From: AC-51 sp963749895
Lineage (GTDB): Bacteria > Actinomycetota > UBA4738 > HRBIN12
Assembly (NCBI GenBank): GCA_963749895.1
Contig: CAVVOG010000003.1
Span: forward strand, 558,001 to 622,000
Direction: 5' to 3'
DNA: 64,000 nt
The notes below the pieces were generated by a model. The model worked only from the letters and a program-made list of their open reading frames with translations, was not told the origin of the DNA and ran no database searches. Positions 7,888 through 16,410 of this stretch are shown piece after piece. Positions within the stretch are counted from its first letter, which is position 1. Every line of letters begins with the position of its first letter. The position numbers were made by a program, and so were the translations under genes.

Positions 7888-8493
7888 TCAGCGGCCGAGT
7901 GGCTCGTACTCCATCTGACGCGCGGTCGCCCGGGCGAGGTCGGGGCTCGCGAGGCGTCCGACCAGATGCAACGCCAGGTCGATCCCTGCGCTGATCCCCG
8001 CAGCCGTGGCCACATGGCCGTGGTCGATCCATCGACGGTCGGTGCGGACGTCGAGGGACGGGTATCGAGCGGTGAGCGCGGGCGCATCCTCCCAGTGGGT
8101 GGTGACCTCCCGGCCGTCGAGCAGTCCGGCGGCTGCCAGGACGAACGCCCCGGTGCAAACCGAGGCGACGACCTCGGCGTCGCCCGCGGCGGAGCGCACC
8201 CACGCCCTGATCGTGTCGTCCGCCTCGACCTCGTCGTGGACCCCTCCCGGGACGATCGCGACGTCGAGCACGGGAGCTTCCGACAGGGCGTGGTGAGGCG
8301 TCATCACGAACCCGTTCCTCGCGACGACGGGTGTCCCGTCGCGTGAGAGGAGGACGACCTCGAACGCCGTCGCGCCCGCTCGTGCCCGTGCGGAGACGCG
8401 CGTGGCGACCGAGAACACCTCGAAGGGACCTGCCACGTCGAGCACCTCGACCTCGTCGTAGACGAGGATGCCCACGCGTCGTGTCGCGTCCAA
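7888..8493 (-). CDS. DJ-1/PfpI family protein (GlxA-type glutamine amidotransferase-like)
   Basis: A 201-residue protein with the class I glutamine-amidotransferase-like fold. The N-terminus VGILVYDEVEVLDVAGPFEVF and the nucleophile elbow ASVCTGAFVLAAAGLLDG (Cys113) are those of the GlxA/isonitrile hydratase branch, here without the AraC DNA-binding domain. Possible roles in the family are isonitrile hydration, glyoxalase III-like or protein-repair activity; none can be selected. The start is TTG 8493, chosen because GGGAGGGAGG lies 4 nt ahead, whereas no ATG is available near the fold start. It is divergent from the Rieske gene and separated from trxA by about 100 nt that hold the trxA operators. 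Confidence 0.8.
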   Translation of the reverse strand: MDATRRVGILVYDEVEVLDVAGPFEVFSVATRVSARARAGATAFEVVLLSRDGTPVVARNGFVMTPHHALSEAPVLDVAIVPGGVHDEVEADDTIRAWVRSAAGDAEVVASVCTGAFVLAAAGLLDGREVTTHWEDAPALTARYPSLDVRTDRRWIDHGHVATAAGISAGIDLALHLVGRLASPDLARATARQMEYEPLGR

Positions 8494-8598
8494 CGTTCCT
8501 CCCTCCCGTCGCCGGTCCACCATCCCAGGTTGCCTGGGCCACGTGCCTGGCCGCCCGGCCCGCCCTGCCCCGCGTTCGCGCGTTCGGGCACGGGCGGC

Positions 8599-8604
8599 TA
8601 GCAT
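8599..8604 (+). promoter_or_regulatory. -10 box, leaderless Rieske gene
   Basis: TAGCAT with six nt to GTG 8611 and no ribosome site between; a typical member of the leaderless set in this window. Confidence 0.55.
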
Positions 8605-8610
8605 CCCCGC

Positions 8611-8940
8611 GTGGCCGAACGAGGATGGACCGACGCGCTCCCGCTGGGTGATCTCCCCGAGGGACGCCTGACCAGGGTTGAACTGGACGTGGAGGCCGTC
8701 CTCCTGTACCGGGTCGGTGAGCGGATCTTCGGGGTCGAGCCCCGGTGCACGCACGCCGGCATGCCGCTCGACTCCGCGCCCGTCAGCGACGGGGACGATC
8801 CGATGCTCACCTGTCCGGCCCACGGCAGCCGGTTCCGGCTCGAAGACGGACAGGTGACGCGGCCGCCCGCGATGGAGCCGCTGGGCGCGTTCGAGGCCCG
8901 CGTCGTCGACGACGTGGTCCAGGTCCGCCCGCGCGATTGA
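8611..8940 (+). CDS. Rieske [2Fe-2S] ferredoxin-like protein
   Basis: A 109-residue single-domain Rieske protein. The cluster ligands are visible as CTHAGMPL (Cys-x-His) and CPAHGSRF (Cys-x2-His), 17 residues apart. Small proteins of this type shuttle electrons to ring-hydroxylating or other oxygenases, or are nitrite reductase small-subunit-like; no partner oxygenase is next to it. GTG 8611 is taken as the start because a TAGCAT box ends six nt before it. The ABC importer operon begins 145 nt downstream from its own promoter, so the Rieske gene is probably monocistronic. A second Rieske protein is part of the SUF operon at 58849. Confidence 0.85.
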   Translation: MAERGWTDALPLGDLPEGRLTRVELDVEAVLLYRVGERIFGVEPRCTHAGMPLDSAPVSDGDDPMLTCPAHGSRFRLEDGQVTRPPAMEPLGAFEARVVDDVVQVRPRD

Positions 8941-8952
8941 CCACCGCTTCGT

Positions 8953-8981
8953 TTGACCCTCCACTGGAAGGGGTCTAGCGT
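8953..8981 (+). promoter_or_regulatory. Promoter of the peptide ABC importer operon
   Basis: TTGACC at 8953-8958, a 17-bp spacer and TAGCGT at 8976-8981 make the best complete -35/-10 pair of this region. Transcription would begin near 8988, giving a leader of about 98 nt before the substrate-binding protein gene. Confidence 0.65.
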
Positions 8982-9085
8982 CGGCTCGCGGAGGCAACCC
9001 TGCTGGTGGCTCCTTCGCGTATCAACCGATGGAGACCGTGTCCGACCGTGCCCCCCGGCGGCCGGACGAGAGAAAGAGGAGGGCC

Positions 9086-10702
9086 ATGCGAACCAAGCCA
9101 CACCTCATGCGTGTGCTCGCCGCGTTCTTCGCGCTCACCCTGCTCGCCGCCGCGTGCGGCGGCGACGACGGTGAGAGCGAGGGCGGCGAAGGCACCGGCA
9201 CGAGCACCGAGGCGCCGACCGGCGGCACGATCATCCACGGCACGACCGACTCGATCGTGTCGCTCGACCCCGCCGGCTCGTACGACCTGGGCTCGTGGCA
9301 GATCATCTACCAGGTCATGAACGGCCTGCTCGAGGTCGAGGCCGGCGGAAGCACGCCGGTGCCCGCGCTCGCCGAGTCCTGCGATTACGAGGACGACGTG
9401 ACCTACACGTGCACCCTCCGGGCAGGGCTGACCTTCACCGACGGGTCGGAGTTGACCTCCGAAGACGTCGCGACGTCGTTCGAGCGGAACATCTTGATCG
9501 ACGACCCGAACGGCGCGTGCAGCCTGCTCGGGGCGATCGCGGACTGCGGCACGTGGACCGGCAAGGAGATCGACACGCCGGACCCGCAGACCGTCACCTT
9601 CAACCTGCGGGCGCCCGACGCGACGTGGCCGTTCGTGCTGACGACGGGCGCAGCGTTCGTCGTCCCGTCGGAGTACCCGATGGACGCCCTCCAGCCCGAC
9701 GACCAGGTCGTCGGCTCCGGCCGGTACAGCCTGGCCGAGTACCGCCCGGGTGAGCAGGTCGTCTTGGAGACGAACCCAGACTTCTGGGGCGTCGCACCGC
9801 TGAACGACCGCGTCCTGGTGCAGTACTTCGACAAGTCCTCGGCGCTGAAGCTGGCGCTCGAAGAGGGCTCGGTCGACATCGGCTGGCGGACGTTCACCCC
9901 GACCGACGTGTCGTCGATGCGGGAGAACGCCGACCTGCAGGTGCTCGAGGGTCCGGGGGCGGAGATCCGCTACCTGAACTTCAACCTCAGCTTCGAGCCG
10001 ATGGACGAGCTCGCGGTCCGGCAGGCGGTGGCGATGACGATCGACCGTCAGGCGATCGTCGACAACGTCTACAACGGCACGGTCCGTCCGCTCTACTCGA
10101 TGGTGCCGTCGGGCTTCGAGGGCGCGATCCCCGCGTTCGCGGAGGAGTACGGGGAGACCCCTGACGTCGAAGGCGCGACCGCGCTGCTCGAGGACGCCGG
10201 GATCGCCACGCCGGTCGAGCTCGAGATCTGGTGGACGCCGACCCACTACGGGGACGCGTCGGCCGACGAGTACGCCGAGATCAAGCGCGCGCTGGAGGAC
10301 AGCGGGCTGTTCACCGTGTCGCTGAAGTCCACCGAGTGGGACCAGTACTCGGAGGCCGCGTTCACGGATCAGTACCCGTCCTATCAGCTGGGCTGGTTCC
10401 CGGACTACACGGACCCCGACAACTACGTGGGGGTCTTCTACTCGTCCGCGTCGTTCCTGAACCTGCACTACGACAACCCGGAGGTCGACGACCTGATCGC
10501 GCAGGAGAAGGCATCGACCGACCCGGCGGAGCGGGCGCAGATCTTCGAGGAGATCCAGCGGATCGGGGCGCAGGACGTTCCGATCATCCCGGTCTGGGAG
10601 GGCACGCAGCTCGCCGTGACCCAGCAGAACATCGTCGGCGTCCAGGAGACGCTCGACCCGAGCTACCAGTTCCGGTACTGGCTGGTGGGCAAGACCGAGT
10701 GA
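9086..10702 (+). CDS. Peptide/nickel-type ABC transporter substrate-binding lipoprotein
   Basis: A 538-residue extracellular solute-binding protein of family 5 (DppA/OppA/NikA). The N-terminus is a lipoprotein signal, hydrophobic residues 9-20 and then AAACGG, so it should be anchored to the outer face of the membrane. The mature part has the family signature near residue 50 (GTTDSIVSLDPAGSYDLGSW) and the RQAVAMTIDRQAIVDNVYNG block near residue 310. It delivers ligand to the permeases encoded downstream. ATG 9086 has an AGAGGAGGG site. The operon order is binding protein, two permeases, two ATPases. A strong hairpin separates this gene from the first permease and may raise the level of the binding protein. 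Ligand (peptide, nickel or other) cannot be read. Confidence 0.92.
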   Translation: MRTKPHLMRVLAAFFALTLLAAACGGDDGESEGGEGTGTSTEAPTGGTIIHGTTDSIVSLDPAGSYDLGSWQIIYQVMNGLLEVEAGGSTPVPALAESCDYEDDVTYTCTLRAGLTFTDGSELTSEDVATSFERNILIDDPNGACSLLGAIADCGTWTGKEIDTPDPQTVTFNLRAPDATWPFVLTTGAAFVVPSEYPMDALQPDDQVVGSGRYSLAEYRPGEQVVLETNPDFWGVAPLNDRVLVQYFDKSSALKLALEEGSVDIGWRTFTPTDVSSMRENADLQVLEGPGAEIRYLNFNLSFEPMDELAVRQAVAMTIDRQAIVDNVYNGTVRPLYSMVPSGFEGAIPAFAEEYGETPDVEGATALLEDAGIATPVELEIWWTPTHYGDASADEYAEIKRALEDSGLFTVSLKSTEWDQYSEAAFTDQYPSYQLGWFPDYTDPDNYVGVFYSSASFLNLHYDNPEVDDLIAQEKASTDPAERAQIFEEIQRIGAQDVPIIPVWEGTQLAVTQQNIVGVQETLDPSYQFRYWLVGKTE

Positions 10703-10715
10703 CCGACGTCGGTGC

Positions 10716-10745
10716 GGGCGGGGCCGCCTGACGGCGGCCTCGCCC
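10716..10745 (+). terminator. Intercistronic hairpin after the binding-protein gene
   Basis: A 13-bp stem, 10716-10728 with 10733-10745, one G-U pair and a TGAC loop, lies 14 nt after the stop and 22 nt before the permease start. There is no U-tract. In binding-protein operons such hairpins often act as partial terminators or mRNA stabilisers. Confidence 0.55.
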
Positions 10746-10767
10746 TCCCGGCTCACCTCCCCTCGAG

Positions 10768-11796
10768 ATGGCGGCACAGACGACCTCGCTCAGGACGTAC
10801 CTCCTGACGCGACTCGTGCTGACCATCCCGATGCTGCTGATCCTCCTCACGCTCGTCTTCCTCCTGATGCGCGTCGCGCCGGGGGACCCGATCAGTGCGG
10901 CCCTCGGAGGGCGCCTGTCCGCGGAGGAGCTCGATCGTCGCCGCGCCGAGGCCGGCTACGACGAACCGCTGCTCGTCCAGTACGTCGAGTACCTGGGCGA
11001 CGTGGTCACCCTGGACTTCGGCGAGACCCTGGTCGACAACCGGCCCGTCACGCAGGTGATCGTCCAGAACGGCGCGGCGACCCTGGAGCTCACGATGTGG
11101 GCGTTCCTCATCGCCGCCGTCGTCGGGGTCGGGGTCGGACTGCTCTGCGGTCGGTACCGCGACACCTGGATCGATCTCACGGGTCGCGTGTTCGGCATCG
11201 TGATCTACGCCGCGCCCGTGTTCTTCCTCGGGTACCTCGCGCAGCTCACCTTCGGGAAGTGGCTCGGCTGGCTCCCGACGTCGGGTCGAGCCAGCCCCAT
11301 CGTCACCTACGAGCTCGAGACCCACACGAACCTGTTCGTGATCGACGCGATCTGGGAACGCGATTGGGAGTCGCTCGTCGACGTCGCGAGACACCTCGTG
11401 CTGCCGGCGACGATGCTGGGGCTCGTGATCGGGGGTGTGTTCATCCGGCTCGTCCGGGTCAACGTGATCACGACGCTGAAGGGTGACTACGTGGAGGCCG
11501 CACGGGCGCGCGGCGTCCCGGAGCGGCGGGTCGTCGTCGTCCACGCCTTCAAGAACGCGTTGGTGCCCGTGATCACCGTGATGGGACTGCAGTTCGCCCT
11601 GCTGTTGGCCGGTGCCGTCCTCACGGAGCAGACGTTCAACTGGCCGGGGATCGGTTCGGAGCTGGTGCGCTACCTGAACAACCGTGACTACATCGCCGTC
11701 CAGGGCATCATCACCTTCACCGGGATCGTGGTCGTCGTCGTCAGCCTGACGATCGACATCCTCAACGCATGGGTGGACCCGAGGGTGCGGTACTGA
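10768..11796 (+). CDS. Peptide ABC transporter permease (DppB type)
   Basis: A 342-residue inner-membrane permease. It opens with LRTYLLTRLVLTIPMLLILLTLVFLLMRVAPGDP, the DppB/OppB N-terminal helix and its RxAPGDP loop. The EAA loop reads EAARARGVPERRVVVVHAFKNAL, which docks the ATPases. Six hydrophobic segments are evident. ATG 10768 follows a short CACCTCC-type stretch and no clear ribosome site, which may fit coupling to the hairpin-processed message. Its TGA overlaps the ATG of the next permease by one base, so the two are translationally coupled. Confidence 0.92.
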   Translation: MAAQTTSLRTYLLTRLVLTIPMLLILLTLVFLLMRVAPGDPISAALGGRLSAEELDRRRAEAGYDEPLLVQYVEYLGDVVTLDFGETLVDNRPVTQVIVQNGAATLELTMWAFLIAAVVGVGVGLLCGRYRDTWIDLTGRVFGIVIYAAPVFFLGYLAQLTFGKWLGWLPTSGRASPIVTYELETHTNLFVIDAIWERDWESLVDVARHLVLPATMLGLVIGGVFIRLVRVNVITTLKGDYVEAARARGVPERRVVVVHAFKNALVPVITVMGLQFALLLAGAVLTEQTFNWPGIGSELVRYLNNRDYIAVQGIITFTGIVVVVVSLTIDILNAWVDPRVRY

Positions 11797-12827
11797 TGTC
11801 GGGCGATCCGCGTGCCGCGGCGGCCTCGGCGGCGCCGATCCGGACGAAGCGCTTCGGGACGCTCCGGCGCATGCTGGCGCCCTTCGGGGAGGCGCGGGGG
11901 ATCCCCCGAGGGGTCGTGTGGGTCGGCGTCGGGATCACGGCGTTCTTCGTGCTGCTCGCGGTGTTCGCCCCGCTGATCGCGCCGTACGACTTCGATCAGT
12001 ACCGGACGGCCGAGGGCGTCCGGTTCGTCAAACACGAGCCGCCGTCGGCCCAGCACCTCTTCGGGACGAACGTGATGTCGACCGACGTGATGTCACGGGT
12101 GGTCTTCGGTGCCCGGACGGCGGTCGAGGTGGTGATCCTGTCGTTGGTCCTCGCGATGGCGATCGGGCTTCCGCTCGGCCTGGCCTCGGGCTACCTCGGG
12201 GGGAAGCTCGATCGAACCTTGCTGGTGATCATGGACGCCTTGATCGCGTTCCCGTCGCTGCTGCTGGCGATCGTGATCGCCTTCTTGCTGTCCGAGACGT
12301 TCGGCCGAGGGGTCGTGACGGCCGCACTCGCCATCTCGATCGTGTACATCCCGCAGTACTTCCGCGTCGTGCGCAACCACGTGATAAGCGTCCGCGAGGA
12401 GTCCTACGTGGAAGCGGCCCGTGCGATCGGCGCCAAGCCCTCCGTCGTGATGCGCCGCTACGTGTTCCAGAACGTCGTGCAGAACGTCCCGGTGATCGCG
12501 ACGCTGAACGCGGCGGATGCGATCCTCACGCTGGCGGCGCTCGGGTTCCTCGGGTACGGGATCCAGCCCACCGAGGCCGCGGAATGGGGCTACGACATCC
12601 AGCGGGCGATCTCCGACGCCGGCGCCGGGATCTGGTGGACGGGGTTGTTCCCGGGGATGGCGATCCTCCTGCTCGTGACCGGCCTGACCCTCCTGGGCGA
12701 GGGACTGAACGACGTCGTGAACCCGGTGATCCGCAAGCGGCCGATCCGCCCGGTGGTCTTCCCGCCCCTGGAGCGGCCCGTGCCCGGCGAGGTCGTGCAC
12801 CTCGGGGGTGACGATGGCGACGCGTGA
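11796..12827 (+). CDS. Peptide ABC transporter permease (DppC type)
   Basis: A 343-residue permease. It has the N-terminal cytoplasmic stretch and first helix of DppC/OppC, then HLFGTNVMSTDVMSRVVFGAR, the family's HxxGTD-like periplasmic motif with Asn in place of Asp. The EAA loop is EAARAIGAKPSVVMRRYVFQN. It pairs with DppB to form the channel. ATG 11796 overlaps the preceding stop (TGATG) and is preferred over the in-frame start at 11769, which would lie inside the previous gene. It overlaps the start of the ATPase gene by 14 nt. Confidence 0.92.
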   Translation: MSGDPRAAAASAAPIRTKRFGTLRRMLAPFGEARGIPRGVVWVGVGITAFFVLLAVFAPLIAPYDFDQYRTAEGVRFVKHEPPSAQHLFGTNVMSTDVMSRVVFGARTAVEVVILSLVLAMAIGLPLGLASGYLGGKLDRTLLVIMDALIAFPSLLLAIVIAFLLSETFGRGVVTAALAISIVYIPQYFRVVRNHVISVREESYVEAARAIGAKPSVVMRRYVFQNVVQNVPVIATLNAADAILTLAALGFLGYGIQPTEAAEWGYDIQRAISDAGAGIWWTGLFPGMAILLLVTGLTLLGEGLNDVVNPVIRKRPIRPVVFPPLERPVPGEVVHLGGDDGDA

Positions 12828-13845
12828 GCCCGTCGTGTCCGTGCGTGACCTACGCGTGTGGTACGGGACCGCGCGAGGACCGGTCCGGGCGGTCGACGCC
12901 GTGTCCTTCGACGTCACACCGGGGGAGACGCTCGGGTTGGTGGGCGAGTCCGGATGCGGCAAGTCCACGCTCGGACGCGGACTGATGGGTCTCCTTCCCG
13001 AGGGTGCCGCGATGGACGGGTCGATCACGTTCGACGGTCGGAACCTCGTGGGCGTCGATCCGTCGGATCTTCGAGCGCTGCGCGGCCCCGAGATCGGGAT
13101 GATCTTCCAGGAGCCGATGACCCGGCTCGACCCCCTGATGCGGATCGAGGATCACTTCCTCGAGACGCTCAAGACGCACGAGCCCGGGCTGTCGGAACGC
13201 GACATGAAGCATCGCTCGCTCGAGGCGCTCGGCGGGATGGGGATCCCTCCGACCAGGTTCCGTCAGTACCCGCACGAGTTCTCCGGCGGGATGCGCCAAC
13301 GCATCATGATCGCGCTCGCCCTGGTGCTGCATCCCAAGCTGGTGATCGCGGACGAGCCGACGACCGCGCTCGACGTGCTGGTGGAGGCCCAGATCATCCG
13401 GATCCTGCAGGACCTGAAGCGCAACTTCGACTCGGCGCTGCTGCTGATCACGCACAATCTGGGCATCGTCGCGGAGGCGTGCGACCGTGTGGCGGTGATG
13501 TACGCGGGCAAGATCGTCGAGGAGGGCGACGCGCGCGCGGTCTTCTCCCGACCGGCCCATCCCTACACGCGCGAGCTCCTGCGTTCGATCATCTCGTTGC
13601 ACACGACGGGCCTGCAGTTCATCCCGGGAGCGCCGCCCGACCTCACCGACCCGCCTCCTGGGTGCCGATTCCACCCGCGATGCCCCGACGCGATGCGGGT
13701 GTGTGCCGCGGGCGAGCCGCTCGAGACCGTCAAGGGCGCGTCGCACCGCGTGGCCTGCTGGTTGCACGGTCCCGAGACGTCGATCCCGCCAGGCGGCGAC
13801 CAGCCGCTGACGAGGGCGGAGCTTGCGAGCGCCGATGAAGCCTGA
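12814..13845 (+). CDS. Peptide ABC transporter ATP-binding protein (DppD type)
   Basis: A 343-residue ATPase. Walker A is GESGCGKST, the Q-loop lies in MIFQEPMTRLDP, the signature motif is FSGGMRQR, Walker B is LVIADEPTTALD, and the switch His is in ITHNLG. The C-terminal oligopeptide/dipeptide domain ends with GCRFHPRCPDAM, whose cysteines form an Fe-S or metal site in some family members. ATG 12814 is used; GTG 12808 is a possible alternative in the same frame. Its end overlaps the next ATPase start by 11 nt. Confidence 0.92.
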   Translation: MATREPVVSVRDLRVWYGTARGPVRAVDAVSFDVTPGETLGLVGESGCGKSTLGRGLMGLLPEGAAMDGSITFDGRNLVGVDPSDLRALRGPEIGMIFQEPMTRLDPLMRIEDHFLETLKTHEPGLSERDMKHRSLEALGGMGIPPTRFRQYPHEFSGGMRQRIMIALALVLHPKLVIADEPTTALDVLVEAQIIRILQDLKRNFDSALLLITHNLGIVAEACDRVAVMYAGKIVEEGDARAVFSRPAHPYTRELLRSIISLHTTGLQFIPGAPPDLTDPPPGCRFHPRCPDAMRVCAAGEPLETVKGASHRVACWLHGPETSIPPGGDQPLTRAELASADEA

Positions 13846-15148
13846 CGACGTCGACGTCCTGCTGCGCGTGCGGGACCTGAAGACCCACTTCTCGCTACGC
13901 GGCTCCTTCGCCCAGCGGCTGATCGGGCACGAGGCCGGCTCGGTCAAGGCCGTCGACGGAGTGTCGTTCGATCTTCACCGAGGGGAGGTCCTCGGTCTGG
14001 TGGGGGAGTCGGGGAGCGGCAAGACGACGCTCGGCCGCTCGATCCTGCGGCTCGTCGAGCCGACCTCCGGAAGCATCGATCTCCAGGGGCGGGAACTGGT
14101 GGGGCTGAGCGAACGCGAGTTCCGTCCGCTCCGGCGCAAGATGCAGATGGTCTTCCAAGATCCGCATGCATCGCTGAACCCTGCGATGGACCTGCTCACC
14201 GCCGTCGGTCATCCGCTGATCATCCAGGGGGCGGCGAAGGACGTCGGCGAGACCGTCCCGGCCGTGCGCAAGGTGCTCGAGCTCGTCGGGCTGGTCCCCG
14301 TCGACCAGTTCCTCCTGAAGTACCCGAGCGACCTGTCGGGCGGGCAGAAGCAGCGCGCCGTGCTGGCACGCGCGGTGATCACGAACCCCGAGCTGCTGGT
14401 GGCCGACGAGCCGGTGTCGATGCTGGACATGAGCGTCCGCGCGAAGATCCTCGAGCTGATGCTCCAGCTGAAGTCGGAGCTCGACCTCACCTACCTGTAC
14501 ATCACCCACGACCTCGCCACGGCGAAGTTCTTCTGCGACCGGATCGCGATCATGTACCTGGGTCGTGTGGTCGAGTTCGGACCGACCGAGCGGATCTTCG
14601 CCGATCCGAAGCACCCGTACACGGTCGCGCTGCTGAAGGCGATCCCCGATCCCGATCCGAGCCGCAGCATCCCGGTGGATCTGCCGCGGGGGGAGGTGCC
14701 CGACGCGGTGCGCCCACCGCTCGGCTGCCCGTTCCACCCGCGGTGCCCACGGGCGTTCGGGCCCTGCGGATGGGAGAGCCGCGACCTACGCGACCAGCTC
14801 GAAGCGCGCTGGACGAGGATGGACGAGGAGGAGTTCGAGCGCGAACGGGTCGTCGTGGGCGACCTGGGAACCCTCGAGACGGCCGACACGGTCGCCCACG
14901 TGCCGGCCGGCAAGGGACACGACGCCTCGGACGTGCGGGCACTGCTCGACGCCTGGCGAGCCGACGATCCCGACGAACCGATGTGGCGCGGGGTCGAGGA
15001 GGCGCAGCCCGAAGACCGGTCCGTGCGGGTCACGTTCCGTGAGCCGGTCGAGCCGGCGTTGCGGCCGGTCGACGGCGTCGACGTCGCCTGTCACCTGTAC
15101 GACGAGCGGTTCCGAGGGTCGTCGCCGACGCCATCGCGTCCGGGCTGA
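13835..15148 (+). CDS. Peptide ABC transporter ATP-binding protein (DppF type) with C-terminal extension
   Basis: A 437-residue ATPase. Walker A is GESGSGKTT, the Q-loop is in MVFQDPHASLNP, the signature is LSGGQKQR, Walker B is LLVADEPVSMLD and the switch is ITHDLA. The oligopeptide-type tail GCPFHPRCPRAFGPCGWE is present, but the chain then continues for about 125 residues of charged sequence not normally found in DppF, which is about 330 residues. I see no domain in that extension. ATG 13835 is preferred; TTG 13823, which has a closer GAGGGCGGA site, is also possible. It is the last gene of the operon. Confidence 0.88.
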   Translation: MKPDDVDVLLRVRDLKTHFSLRGSFAQRLIGHEAGSVKAVDGVSFDLHRGEVLGLVGESGSGKTTLGRSILRLVEPTSGSIDLQGRELVGLSEREFRPLRRKMQMVFQDPHASLNPAMDLLTAVGHPLIIQGAAKDVGETVPAVRKVLELVGLVPVDQFLLKYPSDLSGGQKQRAVLARAVITNPELLVADEPVSMLDMSVRAKILELMLQLKSELDLTYLYITHDLATAKFFCDRIAIMYLGRVVEFGPTERIFADPKHPYTVALLKAIPDPDPSRSIPVDLPRGEVPDAVRPPLGCPFHPRCPRAFGPCGWESRDLRDQLEARWTRMDEEEFERERVVVGDLGTLETADTVAHVPAGKGHDASDVRALLDAWRADDPDEPMWRGVEEAQPEDRSVRVTFREPVEPALRPVDGVDVACHLYDERFRGSSPTPSRPG

Positions 15149-15155
15149 TCTGGGG

Positions 15156-15161
15156 TACCGT
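15156..15161 (+). promoter_or_regulatory. -10 box, leaderless membrane-protein gene
   Basis: TACCGT with eight nt to ATG 15170; no ribosome site between. Confidence 0.45.
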
Positions 15162-15169
15162 TGTCTCGT

Positions 15170-15478
15170 ATGGCACGCACGACCCCTCCGAGGCTGCGGC
15201 GGATCGGCGACCGCATCCACATCAGCGTGGAAGAGATCCAGGCCCTGATGGCCTCCGAGACCGGGCGCACGCTGCGCCGCTGGCTCGCCGGGGGTGTGGT
15301 CGTCCTGGCGCCGTTGATCTTCCGATCCCCGGGGCTCCGCCGTTACCCGCTGTTCCGGGCGCTCGAGGTCGCGGGAGGGGTCGCGCTCGTGATCAAGCTC
15401 GCCGAGGCGCTGCGTGATTGGGAGCCCGACCGACCGCAGCCGATCGTGCTGGAGGTGCCCGGGAACCGATCCACCTGA
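15170..15478 (+). CDS. Small membrane protein of unknown function
   Basis: A 102-residue protein. The N-terminal 40 residues are polar and basic and include IHISVEEIQALMASETGRTLRRWL. One or two hydrophobic segments follow (about residues 41-56 and 66-80), and the tail is charged. I do not recognise the family. ATG 15170 is supported by a TACCGT -10 box eight nt ahead, which makes the message leaderless. It follows the ABC operon by 21 nt, and the next gene (GTG 15498) starts 19 nt after it, so these two small genes are probably co-transcribed. Confidence 0.6.
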   Translation: MARTTPPRLRRIGDRIHISVEEIQALMASETGRTLRRWLAGGVVVLAPLIFRSPGLRRYPLFRALEVAGGVALVIKLAEALRDWEPDRPQPIVLEVPGNRST

Positions 15479-15497
15479 CGAGCCTGGAGGGCTCACG

Positions 15498-15986
15498 GTG
15501 CAGGACCAGCGGACGTATGACGTCACCAGGCTCGAGTCCGGCGTGGTCACCCTGGAGCTCGACCGCCCCGAGGGGATCGAGGTGCGCGAGGTTCCGTCCG
15601 GCCAGTTCGAGCCCGCGGAGCACGGCGTCGCGCTCGGTCGTGTGTTCGTGCCGTGGAGTCGGGTGCGTCGGTACTGGTGGGCGATCGGCTTCCGGGACGT
15701 CGAACCGATGGGTGAGCGCCCGACGCTCTCGAGGGTGCGTGTGGTCTTCGACGACGGGACGCCGTACGGGGACGTGCACCTCGTGCCCGGTGACCGCTTC
15801 GAGACCGGGCCGTTCGTCGTGACCGTCATCATCGACGATCGCGTCGATCTCGAGGGCCGGCGGGTGTCGCGGCGGAAGCTCTGCGTCCCGTGGCACCGCG
15901 TCATCGAGTTCGAGCGGCTCCGGGTCAACGTCGCCGCTCTGCTGCATGACGACGAGCACGTCCCCGAACGACCCGACGGCGCCTGA
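15498..15986 (+). CDS. Conserved hypothetical protein, soluble beta-rich
   Basis: A 162-residue protein without signal or membrane segments and with no recognised domain. It is rich in beta-type sequence and contains two similar short motifs, FVPWSRVRRYWW (near residue 50) and CVPWHRVIEFERL (near residue 132), which look like an internal duplication of a V-P-W-x-R-V element. GTG 15498 is preceded by GGAGG seven nt upstream, which decides against the longer frame from 15414 inside the previous gene. It lies between two small membrane-protein genes. Confidence 0.6.
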   Translation: MQDQRTYDVTRLESGVVTLELDRPEGIEVREVPSGQFEPAEHGVALGRVFVPWSRVRRYWWAIGFRDVEPMGERPTLSRVRVVFDDGTPYGDVHLVPGDRFETGPFVVTVIIDDRVDLEGRRVSRRKLCVPWHRVIEFERLRVNVAALLHDDEHVPERPDGA

Positions 15987-16041
15987 AGCGGTTGCCAGCC
16001 GGCGCCCGAGGTGGAAGCATCGAACCCGAAGGAGGAGCGCG

Positions 16042-16362
16042 ATGGACGACGCCCGTTCCGCCGCACCCGTCTCGAAGCGAGCGATCTGGGGCCTCGTGCT
16101 CGTCGGTCTCGCGCTCCCGCTCACCTTCCTGCCGTTCATCTGGGGGGTCCTCCAGGGCGAAGGCCCGTCCTCGTACGAGACCTGGACCTTGGTCGCCGTT
16201 CCGCTCGGGACCGCGGGGCTCCTGCTCGCCCTGCTCGCGGCGAGCGATATCTCCCACAGCGAAGGGCACCTTCGCGGCGGGCGGATCGCGATGACGGCGA
16301 TCGTCCTCGGGGCGATCGGTGCCGCGGCCGCGACACCACTGATCCTCGGCGCCCTGTTCTGA
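16042..16362 (+). CDS. Small integral membrane protein, DUF4190-like architecture
   Basis: A 106-residue protein with three predicted membrane helices at about residues 14-33, 47-66 and 82-104. Between the second and third helices it has a short polar loop (DISHSEGHLRGGRIA). The helix-SEG-G-R-A-helix arrangement resembles small DUF4190-type membrane proteins, but the match is weak. ATG 16042 has a GGAGGAG site seven nt ahead. The upstream gene ends 55 nt before. No role is proposed. Confidence 0.6.
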   Translation: MDDARSAAPVSKRAIWGLVLVGLALPLTFLPFIWGVLQGEGPSSYETWTLVAVPLGTAGLLLALLAASDISHSEGHLRGGRIAMTAIVLGAIGAAAATPLILGALF

Positions 16363-16398
16363 GGCTCGATCGCTCACGCGGAGCCCTGCGGCGCTCGC

Positions 16399-16404
16399 TA
16401 GCAT
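16399..16404 (+). promoter_or_regulatory. -10 box, leaderless FadH-like gene
   Basis: TAGCAT with six nt to ATG 16411. A CTCACG at 16374-16379 could be a weak -35, but the match is poor. Confidence 0.55.
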
Positions 16405-16410
16405 CACGCC

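Noticed and set aside
8975..10777. 600-codon open frame antisense to the ABC binding-protein gene
   Set aside because: The plus-strand product is a complete family 5 binding protein; the antisense frame is Arg/Val/His-rich shadow sequence caused by high GC.
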